NCBI RefSeq assembly: GCF_001640805.2
Contig: NC_066842.1
Span: 27,237,791 to 27,301,790, forward strand
Length of the DNA stretch: 64,000 nt
Direction: 5' to 3'
Origin: Lates calcarifer
Taxonomy: Eukaryota; Chordata; Actinopteri; Centropomidae
Position 1 is the stretch's first letter. Every line of letters begins with the position of its first letter. The notes under the pieces were generated by a model. The model did not search any database and was not told the DNA's origin. It saw only the letters and a program-made list of their open reading frames with translations. The translations under genes were made by a program, and so were the position numbers. Shown here piece by piece: positions 49,315-61,760 of this stretch.

Positions 49315-50580
49315 ACCATGTGACTCATCTGAGACACGTGTACTGAAGGCACAGAACAAGTCTACATCATAATGGTCTTCAAATTAGAAGAAGTATTTCT
49401 GGAGAACATACAATGCTTCCCTTGGAGCATATTAGTCAACTAAGAAGTGTTAAAATAATTTGATAATCAATCAATCCTACCATCATGTATTTAGGAAGGA
49501 AAGATGAGACAAAATAATAAAAACTCGTGGAAGGATAATGTTCAACAGCATCACAGACTGATTAAACACCTCTCTAAAATGTGTCCACACAAAGACAGAA
49601 CATTAAAGCTTTCATGAAGGGACAATTATTGCAGTATCAGACTGAACTGGTTTTAGGTAAATGTACCAAATAAACTGGTGGAGAAGTGATCATTCATTTG
49701 TAAGAATATAAGTGGGTGTTCTGACACTGCGGAATGAGTCTTATTGAGCCATTCTGAATCATTCCGTTTTAAAATGAATATGGACTTTAAATATGATTCT
49801 TGTTTAGGATGGAGCTTTATTTCAGCAAATACAGTACATTAGTCAAAGAGGCAAATGACATCTATAAAATAAGAAAAAAAAGGGGAGGGGGGGGCATCAA
49901 GCTTCCCTCATGTGGTTCTGTGTGAACAACCAAAGGCGATGTATTTAAGGGATTTAAATAAAAAAAATAATGAATTTATTAATGAATTAATAAAAACTTC
50001 AGTCTTCAACTGGCTGGATTTCCATGGACATACATTGCTTCTTGTTTTGACCTTTAAAAAAACGAGGGCCTCAAGTCAAAGAGCAGCGACAGAAGTGATC
50101 ATGAGGTTGAACCTGTTAGGTGCAGCCTACTGTATATACTGTGCGTACTGCTCGCAATAACAACATCTGCACTGTTCCAGCCACAGGACGAATATCTCTG
50201 TTATTTTCCCTCTTTACTATTGGTCTGTTACACCTGTTGAAATGCTCAGTAAAATCTGCACCTGAACAGATGAACGAAACATACAAGCAGAAAACTGAGG
50301 CAATCATGGGGAGCCGTAAAACATGAAATCTTTGTTGATCATTGACCAGAACGTGTTTTATTGACCATCTGCTCCTTCAGAGACACATGAGGCTCCTGGA
50401 ATAAGCATGTTACAGTCAGATATCAGATTAAGACAGAAAAATCGCGCAGCCGTATTTTTCCCTTTTTTAAATTTAATCCCATGTCTCCAAGGGCGACAAA
50501 GAAAAATCTGATGATGGCATTATATGATATTATTGAATTTCATTATGCGTTCTGTTCGTGACCTGCCCATCCTGTCTGCA
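49311..50580. other. Intergenic sequence upstream of galanin
   Basis: No exon is supported. A G-rich run at about 49877-49892 could form a G-quadruplex. The last few hundred bases may contain distal control elements of gal. Confidence 0.4.
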
Positions 50581-50744
50581 GGAGGGGGCTGCTGACGCGC
50601 GCTGACAGCAGCAGGGTCGGACTGCAGTGAAATAAAAGGTGGATGGAGTCCTCATTTCATCCCAAAACACTGAGTTTCACACATCGACCAAACTTCTGCG
50701 GCTGACTTCAGTGTGGAACAGACGGCGGGAAAATCACATCAAAG
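50581..50744 (+). promoter_or_regulatory. gal: Galanin promoter and non-coding exon 1
   Basis: TGACGCGC at 50593-50600 is close to the CRE-like TGACGCGG known in mammalian galanin promoters. AAATAAAAGG at 50630-50639 is a plausible TATA-like box, which would put the transcription start near 50660. Leader sequence then runs to the splice donor CAAAG|GTAAAT at 50744/50745. A non-coding first exon ahead of the ATG exon is the usual galanin gene layout. The start site is inferred. Confidence 0.65.
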
Positions 50745-50920
50745 GTAAATTACTGCTTTTGTAGACCTTAAAGGAACGTTTCCTTTTTATAATTTGGTAA
50801 AATGTATACTCATGGTGGGAAAAGTTATCTTGAATGTTCGCCGATGGGATTCGTCTGCAGTAGAAATGCTTGTAAATACTTTAATATTGATGTGGACTCT
50901 TTCTTCTGTCTCTTTCTTAG

Positions 50921-51001
50921 ATGCAGAGGTGCTTTGGGATTTTTTGCGTGTCGCTCATCTTCTGCGCAACTCTCTCTGAGACCATCGGGTTGGTCATTGC
51001 G
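50921..51001 (+). CDS. gal: gal exon 2: start codon and signal peptide
   Basis: The acceptor TTTCTTAG is followed directly by ATG. The exon encodes 27 residues, a Cys/Phe/Leu-rich secretion signal ending Gly-Leu-Val-Ile-Ala. Donor GCG|GTAAGT, phase 0. Confidence 0.95.
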
Positions 51002-54000
51002 GTAAGTTTCAACACAGCCTTATCAACGAAGTTAAATTAAGATTCACATAACACAATATAACAACATCATATAAAATAATAATGTAAAAGTGGGAAATGG
51101 GTGAGGATAAAAAAAACTACTAAATATATCACAGAAATGACAATATCAATTTTAAAAATCAGAATAACAAATTTGACAACAGAGACAGTGACTGTTTATA
51201 AAGAGGTTAAACACAGTTTGTGTTTTGTATGTTAAAATGTTCATTATACTAAAAAGATTTGATACATCCATGCAAACTGTATAGTGGCAGTACAGTTGTG
51301 GCCATAAAGAATACAGAGGCAAAGCCACTTAACAGTCTTCCACAGGAATCAGCTTTTTGAGTCTGAGTGTCTTTTATTTAGGTCTAATGGAAACATACCA
51401 GAGACCAAAGAAGATGACAACACCTAGGACAGTAAAAACATCTTAAATGCTAATCTCTGTCAGGGAGTGTATGGTAGTTGGGCTGACATAATAAAAGCCA
51501 GTTTGGCTGTTTGTACTTGTACTTGTGTGGGGGAAGATGTCTGAGTGTCTAATGAAAGTTTAAAAAAGTGCAACAGAATGATGGTGAGTTGACTACAATA
51601 ATAAAAGCATAATAAAATGTAAGAGCTTTCATTGGGATTGGACTGATTAATTTATTTACTTTATTAACTCAAGGCTTCAAACTAAATAATCCATTCTTAA
51701 CAACAGTAAACCTGTGTGCATGTCTCTCTATCCATGATCTGATCACTGTGTGTCTCTGCATCCTGCAGGCGAAGGAGAAGCGCGGCTGGACTCTGAACAG
51801 TGCTGGATACCTGTTAGGTCCCCGTAAGTAATGAATGCACACGCATACGTGCGCGCGCACACACACACACACACTAATATATATAATATAAACTAACCAG
51901 CTGGCCTAAATGACACATCCACAACTGGTGAAATGTGTACGGTTCAACTATGTGTTTAACTCCAATCGCTTATCTTTCAACACTCCCATGCCTACACTGC
52001 TGATGAGCACTTTTCTTCAGAATGTAATCTTTGTGTCTCTGCATCTCTCTGCCTCTGTGGGCTCAGACAGCACCTGGTTGGTCATGTTCAGTCTTTTAGA
52101 TTTCTTCAAACACAAAGGCCTCAGCTGATTAAAATCCTGGCTATGCTCAAGTGTCAGTAGCTGACAGTTAACACCCACATGGCCAAACCTGTTTAAGTTC
52201 ATTAAAAATCTAAAATGTAGTGGATGGAAATGTATTTAGAGGTTTTACTTATCAATCACATGATACAACAATTTAACCATACTTTATGGATTACATAAAA
52301 AATACTTTAACCAAAGGCTGAGCCAGGGGAAGAGCCAGGATTGAGGCACTCTCTGTAAATAACACAAAATAGACAATCAATATTTTCAGGCTGAAAAATA
52401 TTGAAATTCTATAAAAGCGATGATACATAGGCAACAATTTGAGTCAATTCAGCCAGACAGTATTGCTTTTAGCAGAGTTATGGTCAAGGTCGCAGCAGAA
52501 AACACAGGAGCAGCTGACTGAGCTGAGAGTAACATGGACATCTGAGTCTTTTCACAGCAGACATTTGTCAAAGCAGGAAAAGCACAGGTAACAATAACAA
52601 CACTATGTCTTTAAATCTACTTTACATGGCTTTTTAAAGTTTTTCCCCAATATTTAGAAATATTTACTAGATCGGCACTAATAATGCTGTTTAAATGTTC
52701 CATGTGCGATTGCAGTTCTCATCGTGAGTGGAGAGTTATCTTAAAGTTTCTTTCCTCTTACAGTGAATACAGTCTTTGTAAGCTCCAACATTTTTAGTGA
52801 CTTGGGGACAGCAGAACAAACTGAGAAGATAACATTGACATACTATCACATTTTTAGGCTGATATAGCAAATGTGCTCACAAACAGCTGCCTATTTACAC
52901 AGAGTGGTGTTTGTATCCACCTTATGAATGTAACTCTAGTCTTCACTCAGTTCTGTCCATACAAAACGTGTAAAACAACACATTTATAGATTAAACAAAT
53001 ATGATTTATTAACTTATTAACCATTGTGAGTTTTACAAGTGTTGGTAGGTGCTAGCCTTTGGACAGAACCAGACCAGCAGTTTTCTATCTTCTTATCTAA
53101 CTCTCGGCAAGAGAGTGAATATCTGTATTTCAAAAAGTGTTGAGCTTTGTTTTGATATAAAAACACTGATTATTGGAACTTTTAACCAAAAGGGGGAGAT
53201 GGATAGGAGCTTTTAACTAACTATTGCTAAATAATGCCCTTATGTACACGGTGAACATTATTTTCTCATTTTACACAGTTACAGAGTGGTGACTAATCTT
53301 TTTGAAATGCTTGCTGGGTTTTTACCTGCATTGCCTGAAAATATTGCCTATGTAACACTGCTCACAAAAGACACAGTCCAGCTTGTATTCTGTGAATCAA
53401 TGCTGTTCTCTTTCTTTGTCCCCGTCCACTGTCTCCACTGTGTCAGCTAATTTAGTGTAATTTAAAGATTGCCTCATTACCTTTAGAGGATGAATTAAGT
53501 GAACACTGGGCATCCAGATGTATCTGTGTGTGTATGTGTGTGCGTGTGTACGTTCTTACCAGTTTGAGGGATCCCAATCAGTCCAGAACAGGAACCCTGG
53601 AAATGTTGTCCCTTTGTGTGTGTGTGAAGTCCAGGTAAAGGTTGCTCCTGCCTCATCCTGTGTTTCAGGTCGAATTGATCACCTAATTCAGATAAAGGAT
53701 TCTCCCAGTGCCAGAGGCAGAGACGAGCTGGTCACTCAATGTAAGATAGAAACATACGGCCGCTGCAGGGCCTTGGTGTCAGGCCAGGAATTGCTCTGTC
53801 CAAACATCCCGCCTCTTAGCTGCTTCTGCCACTCATCAGGGGAGGACGTCTGTCATCCTGCTGCTGTCTGCACTTTTACATTTAAACGTTGCATTTCCTC
53901 TTGTGCTTTAAACAAATGAATTTATGTAAGTGTCTTTTGAGCAAAGAAGGGTGGTGACTGCAAGTCAGTCACAACAGATTAAATAACCATAATTAGCAGT

Positions 54001-57000
54001 AGTGTTTCGTTAGTAGATATAACATGAGGAAACATATAGCTATGATGTGCTAGCTAAATCAATTATGTTACTGGTAAATATGAATTTTATTTAGATGAAA
54101 TTGCCAGTGAAGTTGCAGCCATGTTACCAGAGGTCGCTGACACCTCTGTAGTTCTCTGTCAGAGATTCTGATATCCCCAGCTACTGTGAATAGTTTCTGG
54201 CCATTGAGTTGCTTGTTGCTTTAAATTAAGTATAACGTGTAGATAAATGTTGTGAGGTATTTTTTCCCTAAGAAGACAGGCTGTTTTTCTCAAAGTCTTT
54301 GTGCTTAACTAAATACCGGTTCTACACGAAGTCCTACTCCACACAAGGGTTAGCTGTGCTCACAAGTGTGTATGATATGCAAGCTCTCTGTTTGCATAGC
54401 AGATGTGTGTATTGGCTTCTGGTTCATTCTGATATTATAAACTACTAGTCTAGAAATAATGCCACAGAGGCTAAATTCTTCTGCACAGAATCAAACTAGG
54501 AGTACAAAATAGGGAGCATTTTCTTCATGGAGTAATTTAATTGTTAATACTGGCGTGAATTCTTCATTGGTTGTTGCATATTTAACAGTATTCTTCATTT
54601 AGAATTCCTCGCTGAAACACTTGTTGTTGTAGCTTGCATTTCTTTCAGTGCAGTTACATTATTAGGGCAATGAGACATTTTTTGAGCATTGGCTTTGTAC
54701 TCAACACACTGGACTTGAAAGAGTGGCGAAAGGTGGTTTGAGGTTAAAGCACTGACTCTCACCTGTGTTGTGACGGTATTTCCTCCCACATCAGATAATC
54801 ACTATAGGGACTGGTATGTGTCCTCCACTTTTTTTTTTTTTTTTTTTTTTTTAACACATTATCCCCCAATTTTAGGGGACATAAACTTCAGAAGGTCATC
54901 CTGTTTAAAATTTGGTAATCCTTTCCAGTCAGTGACTAACTGACATCTACAGCACTTATCTTCCCTGCTGACACCCTGTACAACAGCCATCTTCTCCCTT
55001 TTGCTTGTTTCAAGGCTTTTGCCTTGGTTTGCTTCAGAGATTGAGACACATGATCAGAGTCAGCTCTTTTACCTTGTGGTCACTGTTTCATTTTGAATCC
55101 AATATCCACTAGAACCAATACAATGAAAACATACTACTGTTAAAATACTGGACAGAGTATGCAGATATTTGTCAGACTGTGAGAGAGAGATCAAACACTT
55201 GTGTCCCAAAATGTCCCTTTGCAGATAGATTCAGGATTCTCTAAACATATGTTTTATCAGGTTAACAAACAAATACATTTGTCAGTCCGGTTTTATAAAA
55301 ACAATAATGCTGGCATGGAGCGTTTTACACTGGGCCATTTTGATGTTAAAACCATTCAATTATCACACTTTGAAAGATGGCTGAATTGTTAAGGCCAACA
55401 AGTCCTCCAACCTAAACAAGGACTTGTTGGACTTGTTGTGTGCCCCCACCCTCAGAATCAACCTACAGGTCTGGTACCACTTGCAAGTGTACCAGACCTT
55501 TGTTGTAATGGTAACATTAATAATCATTTAGGAAAATATGTTATAAAACAAGACGTACTACAGAGTAATTCTGATAATAAAAACACATGGCACTAAGGGG
55601 CCAGTAGAGATGGGAGGAGCAGTTTGACAGACAACACCATTAAAATACATTATTTTTCCTTCTTGGGGTCATCCAGTGTCATGTATTTTAATTGGACTAA
55701 TGCTTATACTGTAACACACACATAACAAGTTCAGGGGTACCAGCTCAAGCACTACTTTAGCTAATGAGGAAGACCCCCAGATGAGTCAAACAATTCCAGC
55801 CACTTGGCATCCCTCAGTCACACATCACGGCCACTCATAGAGCAAAAGTGGTGTCATGAGTGTGTGAACTTACCTGGAAAAAACTGGTGGGTAATGAAGC
55901 AAAGTCAAAGAGAAGCCTGGTAAAGTAGACATTACATACCTTAAAAAGTTCTATGTGTGAGCGCCAGTTTGAAAAAACAAGCAAACAAAAAAGACAACAG
56001 TTTCCACGATGAGGAAGCAGTAAGTGATAGAGGCAGTAATCTTGAACAGAACCAGACTCAGGGTGGGCGGCCATCTGCCTCAACCAGCTTAATAGGAATA
56101 TCTAGAATAGTCCCAAATAACTACCTTCATTGTTTTGCCTGGTGTGTTCTGATCTGTTGCATAGCAGAACTATCATAAAGCGCTTAGACCAGAACCACCA
56201 GTGATTAAAACACTTTAAAATGGGCAAATTTTTTATTATTTTTTTTATTTGTTAGTAGCTCATATGTCAGGATTTTGAACACTCTTTAAGTACGTTGACT
56301 CCGTAGGCATACACCAAGAGCAAATGATGCACCTGCCACCACGGCTAAGCAAATCACTTTGCTTGTCCATTATTTTATTTTCGTTTTCATCATTATTATT
56401 CTAATGCATTTCCTTGTGTGTTAAATCAACTGTCCGTCCTGTTTTGAATGTGCTTTTTATCTCTTGTGTTGGTCAGTTCTCCGTTTTACTGCAATTCCGT
56501 GAGCCAAGCCCTGCAGGTGGTCCGTACAAGTTTGGAAATTAACCCAAACAATTACAAACCAAATACCATGCTGAAATAACTAGGTGTACAACAATGTCCT
56601 TTAGCTCTTTTTATAAGAATTAGATAGAGGTGTGCCATGTGTTCACTGTGTATGTATGTGCGTCTAATGTATGATGCTTCTGTAACAGTGGGATAATTAG
56701 GAAATGTGTTTTCTGTTGTTATCATATTAAATAAGCATCTAAATAAGCAACAGTTCAGGCTTGGTAAATTCAGATTCTGCTTTTGAAAGATACAGATTTT
56801 CAGTTCAAGCAAATAGAAAAGAATTTCATTCACAGCTGAAATAAAGGAATCCTGGAGCAGCTGAAGATTATTGTTTGAAAATCAAAAATGAAAATCATCC
56901 TTATAATTTTATCAAGTTGAACTGCAGTTTAACTTTACATCAGGGCATTGCTGAAATTTCAAGTGAATTTAACTTAGGGCTTCAACCAGTGGAATTAAAT

Positions 57001-58435
57001 GCACAGCTGACCCATCTGCTCTTTGTATGACTGTATCGATTGTGATCACTCCTCACTGTCCAGATGGAATAGATGGACACAGGACACTAGGAGACAAGCC
57101 GGGTCTGGCTGGCAAGAGGGACATGGGTCAGGACGAGGACTTCAGAACAGGTCTGTCTGTCTCGCACACACAGAAACAATGTTCCTCTATTTACTGTTTA
57201 AAAGACTTTGAATTTGTTGTACCACTGCCTGTGCCCCTGAATGAAACAAGTCCCTCCATCTCACAGTTAATGATTGAAACTTGACTGAGCTGTTGCAGCA
57301 TTTCAGAGACCACTGCTGACATAGCAACCACCTAGCAACACTCAAAAACACAACACCCCATAAACCCTTGCAACAACCTAATTACATCCAAGCAACCATC
57401 ACAGTGCCTCTAGCAAACCATTTTAAGAAACCTTCATGTTTGATTCTGCTTCAAGTTACACTGATGTATTTATTGATTTGTTGACTGGTTCACCTTTCTC
57501 TGTAATTCACACCACTGATCAAACCTTAGTGTTCTGCCAACTTTAGATGACACGTTAACAGGCTGTACTTTGTCGCCTTGCGTCCACAGGTGCCCTAAGA
57601 ATAGCAAATGAAGACATCATCCACACTATCATTGACTTTCTGTCATACCTCAAACTTAAAGGTATGCTGAACATTCCTGTCTAAACTGCTTTGTTTAGTG
57701 CATGCCATCAAACATTTTCTAAAGCTATGATTTCCAACTGTTCTTGCGACTTCTAAATATGAAGCTATGTATCTACTTGCAACTATTAAATACACATAAA
57801 CACCTTTAATTTTGAGAAAATTGTGGTAAACAGGAGAATCTGTGAATAGGTGGTGAATGTGAGCCTCCATACAGTACAGACATTGATCTGCATCAAGCCA
57901 AATACTGAAAACAACAAAACGTCTCGAGGCCGGCTAACAAGCCACAGAGACTGAATGTTCATTATGCTCTTTAATATGTGACATACCACCAATCCCACCA
58001 GCATGAATTAGCTCAGATTACATGCCAAACTGTGGGTACTGGAGGAGGGGTCAGGATGTCCTCAAAACCATCATGACTCTACCTTTGGATCTAACGACAA
58101 TCCTCAGCTAATACCATGGAAATTGACCTGTAGTCATGTCTTTGAATAAAAATGTGTCTTCCATTGACTGCTTGACAGTGCCTTCAACAGTCCACAGATC
58201 GATCAGATATACATCATATTTGGTAGATACTAGTGAGTTTTGTAAGTATATAATAACTTGGAAGTATTTGACATTGGTTGAACTGACAAATCTCTTGTCT
58301 AATATGATCTGTGTGTTTTTAATGATAATGCTGTCAGAGCCCTTGCAAATTCAAGTCTGTGTGTGTGTTACAGAGATAGGAGCCTTGGACAACCTGCCTT
58401 CCTCTGTGACATCAGATGAACTGGCCAATCCCTAA
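50921..58435 (+). CDS. gal: gal, galanin/GMAP prepropeptide
   Basis: Five constitutive coding exons (50921-51001, 51769-51823, 57064-57150, 57590-57661, 58374-58435) join in frame to a 118-residue precursor; including the cassette exon 53669-53740 gives 142. Order: a hydrophobic signal peptide (MQRCFGIFCVSLIFCATLS), Lys-Arg at 31-32, galanin at 33-61 beginning with the invariant GWTLNSAGYLLGP, Gly62 as amide donor, Lys-Arg at 63-64, then galanin message-associated peptide with the conserved core IIHTIIDFLSYLKLK. The product is a secreted 29-residue amidated neuropeptide acting on G-protein-coupled galanin receptors, with roles in feeding, pituitary and pain circuits. All introns are GT-AG, and all introns after the dibasic-site exon are phase 1. 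Only the precise transcript ends remain uncertain. Confidence 0.97.
51769..51823 (+). CDS. gal: gal exon 3: dibasic site and galanin residues 1-13
   Basis: Encodes AKEKR then GWTLNSAGYLLGP, the receptor-binding N-terminus identical across vertebrates. The donor CC|GTAAGT leaves one C that becomes His (CAT) in the short form or Arg (CGT) when the cassette exon is included. Confidence 0.98.
53669..53740 (+). CDS. gal: gal alternative cassette exon: 24-residue insert in galanin
   Basis: A 72-base, phase-1-to-phase-1 exon with acceptor TGTTTCAG and donor CAAT|GTAAGA. When included it places RRIDHLIQIKDSPSARGR and DELVTQY after galanin residue 13, lengthening the peptide by 24 residues without shifting frame. 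Long galanin forms with a very similar insert are known from cyprinid fish. Skipping it gives the canonical 29-residue galanin. The inserted Arg-Arg directly after residue 13 is itself a potential prohormone-convertase site. Confidence 0.85.
53800..57063 (+). other. gal: gal intron between cassette exon and galanin C-terminal exon
   Basis: Intronic sequence holding a poly(T) run (about 54831-54852), a hairpin-like AAGTCC/GGACTT pair near 55400-55430, and fish interspersed repeats near 55480-55620 and 55990-56110. No extra exon is supported. Confidence 0.5.
57064..57150 (+). CDS. gal: gal exon: galanin C-terminal half and start of GMAP
   Basis: Acceptor CACTGTCCAG. Encodes HGIDGHRTLGDKPGLAG, Lys-Arg, then the acidic start of GMAP (DMGQDEDFRT). 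The Gly before Lys-Arg is the amide donor. Donor ACAG|GTCTGT. Confidence 0.96.
57590..57661 (+). CDS. gal: gal exon: GMAP core
   Basis: Encodes GALRIANEDIIHTIIDFLSY followed by LKLK, matching the mammalian GMAP core (RTIIEFLSFLHLK). Acceptor CGTCCACAG, donor AAAG|GTATGC. Confidence 0.95.
58374..58435 (+). CDS. gal: gal last coding exon
   Basis: Encodes EIGALDNLPSSVTSDELANP and a TAA stop, comparable to the mammalian Glu-Ala-Gly-Ala-Leu start of the GMAP tail. The acceptor lies at the end of a short (GT)n run (GTTACAG). Confidence 0.92.
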
Positions 58436-58665
58436 TGGGCCTGCCTCACTGCTGTTCACCTCCCTCCACCCAAGTCTATGTTTCTGCTGTCTTGGCTCCC
58501 ACTGCCCTAAATGTCACCTTACTGTAGCTCCATTCACACTCTGACACTGGATTTGTCCTGGAACCAAAGATCTGAGAGAAATCCCCCCCCACCACCACCA
58601 CCACCAATATAAATATCAGATCTTTCTGCTCCTGTGTTAATAAAACATGATCTCTATTGAGGATC
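58436..58665 (+). terminator. gal: gal 3' UTR with polyadenylation signal
   Basis: AATAAA at 58639-58644 lies about 200 bases past the stop, so the mRNA probably ends near 58660. A (CCA)n tract lies at about 58590-58606. Confidence 0.7.
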
Positions 58666-58799
58666 AGTGAGTGTCTGCTGACTGTAGGTGGATCTAAGTA
58701 ATTCAGACCTCTGATCAGAAACCAACACTGTATTATCATCTAAATATTCAATCATCTGATTTAAGAGTGGAATGAAATAAACAAACAAATGGCACTGGA

Positions 58800-59647
58800 C
58801 TGACTGGACAGTCTGAATTTATTTCTTCCTCGTAAAAATCACAATAATCAAAATCACCTTCTGCACTATTCTATAAAATGTCTGAATTCCCAGTCAACAG
58901 AAGGGCTGTTAAACTTGCTCTTTTGGATTTACTATGACAAAGAATCATCAATACAGATTTGTTCCAGATCATCTTTGCTTCTCCATTACTGGTATAGAGA
59001 GTCTCTACACTATGCCTAAGCCCATTGCTGCCAGGAAATAAAGAAAATTACTGAACTGTCAAAAACAGATACTTATCATTACTCTTTGACTTATTATCAT
59101 GATTCTAAACTAAACTGTGACTTGTTATCTCAAAATTATGACTTGGTATTATGAAGGTTGTTTTTGTCCTTTAATATTGTGGTAAGTTTATTATTACTGA
59201 AACCACTTAAAAATTCCACATTCATTAATTTTGCATTAGTGTACTAAAATCTTTGTGTGACGCTATAAAACTCATATCATCAGCAAACAAAAATGGAAAG
59301 ATATCCTCACAAAAAATAGGCGGTCAATTGACATAAATTAAAAAAAATCACCAGGCCAGGAATAGATCCTTGCAGCATAATTTGAAGAAGCTTGGACCTT
59401 TTGACATGTGCTGTTCTCTGTCAGATAGATAACTGAGTTTGACGTCTTTAAAACATTTAAATGATGAGAAATTCTTGAATAAACCAATTTGTTAAAACCG
59501 CAGAAGAACAGGGCAATACAAAGATTTGCAGGTAGCCAGTATATGTATGCTGTATGTTCTTAAGTTATTGACACTAACCAGGGGCTCACTACTTTGATAA
59601 TATCCTCAACAGAGCAGGTTTGATTATGTTACACCCAGTGTTTCAGT
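58800..59647 (-). terminator. Probable 3' UTR of the SDR gene
   Basis: On the minus strand, AATAAA signals (plus-strand TTTATT) occur at about 59187-59192 and 58818-58823 beyond the stop. If the distal signal is used, the two convergent mRNAs end within about 150 bases of each other. Confidence 0.4.
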
Positions 59648-59761
59648 TTACCAGGGTAAGTTGTCTCCACGGTAGTCCTTGAATCCTCCATGGTCCTTAT
59701 CTGTTAGATGGGAGAGCACAGACAGCATTCCAGAAACACTCTCCTCTACTGTCAAAGGAGC
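59648..59761 (-). CDS. SDR last exon
   Basis: Encodes [18 protein letters not shown] and [13 protein letters not shown] before TAA; the final Leu-Pro-Trp resembles the Leu-Ala-Trp end of Sniffer. Acceptor CTATTTCAG. Confidence 0.92.
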   Translation of the reverse strand, partial: APLTVEESVSGMLSVLSHLTDKDHGGFKDYRGDNLPW

Positions 59762-61728
59762 CTGAAATAGAAACACGTGCTCATAGTAAGACTTAAATAA
59801 CTGATAACTGACCATTATTAGCCAACTGTTGGCTGTCAGGGTGGGATTTTATTTTAGTGGTATCCAGAAACCCTGACATCATTTTTTGTCATCACTGGAG
59901 CTGCTTAGCCAGAGCACAGTTGACACAAGTTAAGTTTGCATAGAGCAGCAGTTACTACTGAAAATACAAACTGATGATGCTGGTAAAATGAGAGATAACA
60001 CATGACAACATGTCCTGATATCAGAAAAATGGTTGTGGCATGCAGCAAAGGTGATCATTTCTATTACAGAAAATAAATGTTCTCCACTAAGGACTAATTA
60101 AAGAATCACAGCTGCGTATGGAAGGCCATGTTTGACAGGAAAAGATAAATGTTAGCAACAACAAAGTAAAAACAAGTAGTAGGTGAGTCAGAATTTTGAC
60201 TTTAGATGTATGACTATGAAGCTGGAGACAAACAGGACACCAAACTGCACAGAGACCAACTCATAAACTAACAGTCTCTTCAACTTTATGGTTATTTTGG
60301 AGCCTGCAGTTTGTGGTGCTGTCAAACTGTACTGCATTATACAGACAGGTCTTTCTATGAGGGTGAGGGGAGGCTAAAAAACAGAAATCCCTATTAAAAA
60401 AATATATAACTAAAAAAATTCTATTAATGCAGTTCCAGGACAGGAAATGAGAGAATACTTACTTGAGGCCCTCCCATGTCTGTTTTGACCCAGCCAGGGT
60501 GCAGAGACATGCAGAGGATTCCATCTGACCCCAAGTCAGCAGCTAGACACCTGGTCACCATGTTCAGTGCAGCCTAAGATAATTAAAAAGCCAAGTTTTG
60601 GTAAGTGAAAAAAAAACATTACTTTTCCTGCTGTTTGCAAAGACAAAGAAAGATTATTTTATCAACCAAAATAGTGTGTTCTGACTTTGGAGGTGCGGTA
60701 GGCGTAGCTCTTTAAGTTGGCAGCTTCACCCCAGTTGCACGTAATGGAGCCAAGGATAGAGGAGATGTTGATAACGGCTGCTCTGTGGATCCCCATCCCT
60801 GTTGACTGTGCTGCGGCGGTCTGCAGCAGAGGCAAGAAAGCCTGAACACAAGAGCAACAGCAGAAATGATTAACTAGGATGATCCCAGACAATACAGTAC
60901 TGAGCTGCCAAGAACAGGAAATAGATCACCAAAAAACATTAGCCATAATACATTATTCGAAAAATTTAAACTATATCAACAAGACTAACTGTTTCCAACC
61001 TGACTTCTGATTGAAAATCATTTCATTCCAATCAGGCTACTGCCAAAGAAGCCTGAGAGATATCCACTAGCACAACTGCCACCCCCTAATGTCACTACCT
61101 ATTACCAACCTCTTTGATAACACCAATAGTGCAAAGTGGTCTACCATGTCATATACAAAACCAGTGACAGAGAGAGTCACTGGCACAGATGACTTCATCA
61201 TATTGCCCTGAGGCTTTAGTGTTCCATTATGTGAAAAAACATTAATGTTAGTGTTTTTGAAAAGCTCTGTTTCCCCAGCACAGACCGATTTGTCCACTCT
61301 GGGTATCATTTTTAAATATCCCTCCTGTGTAAAAAGCTCACTGTGTGTAGATGATAGGGCAGAATGAAGAGGAAACAAGATTTGTTTTGAAATTGATTCA
61401 TATCACATAGTAATGGTTTGGCAGCAGAGTGGAACCAGGACAACAGATGGTGAACACACACACACACAAAAAAAAGTTGATTCCATCTTCTCTTCTTCCT
61501 TCCCTGTCCATCTCTGTTCTTCAGGTCCAACACACCTGCCCTGTAATTAAGGCCCAGTCTGGGAAATCCTGTTGGTTATAATGGTGCAGTGTATAATGCG
61601 ATGTTACTTTCAGGCCATTCTGTCTCATATGTTCTGTTTTTTGTTTTTTTGATTTGTAATCGCATATTTTCATCAAAAACTCTGTGGTGTTCGGTGTGTT
61701 ACACTCTCTCATAAGTGTATGATGTGCT

Positions 61729-61760
<32 letters not shown>

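Noticed and set aside
49877..49892. G-rich run as a regulatory G-quadruplex upstream of gal
   Set aside because: A single run of G with too few separate G-tracts to argue for more than simple sequence.
53518..53919. A 133-codon plus-strand ORF
   Set aside because: It overlaps the galanin cassette exon by read-through; only 53669-53740 has splice sites and family resemblance.
61067..61378. A 103-codon minus-strand ORF in the SDR intron
   Set aside because: No recognisable motif, and the flanking SDR exons join directly in frame without it.
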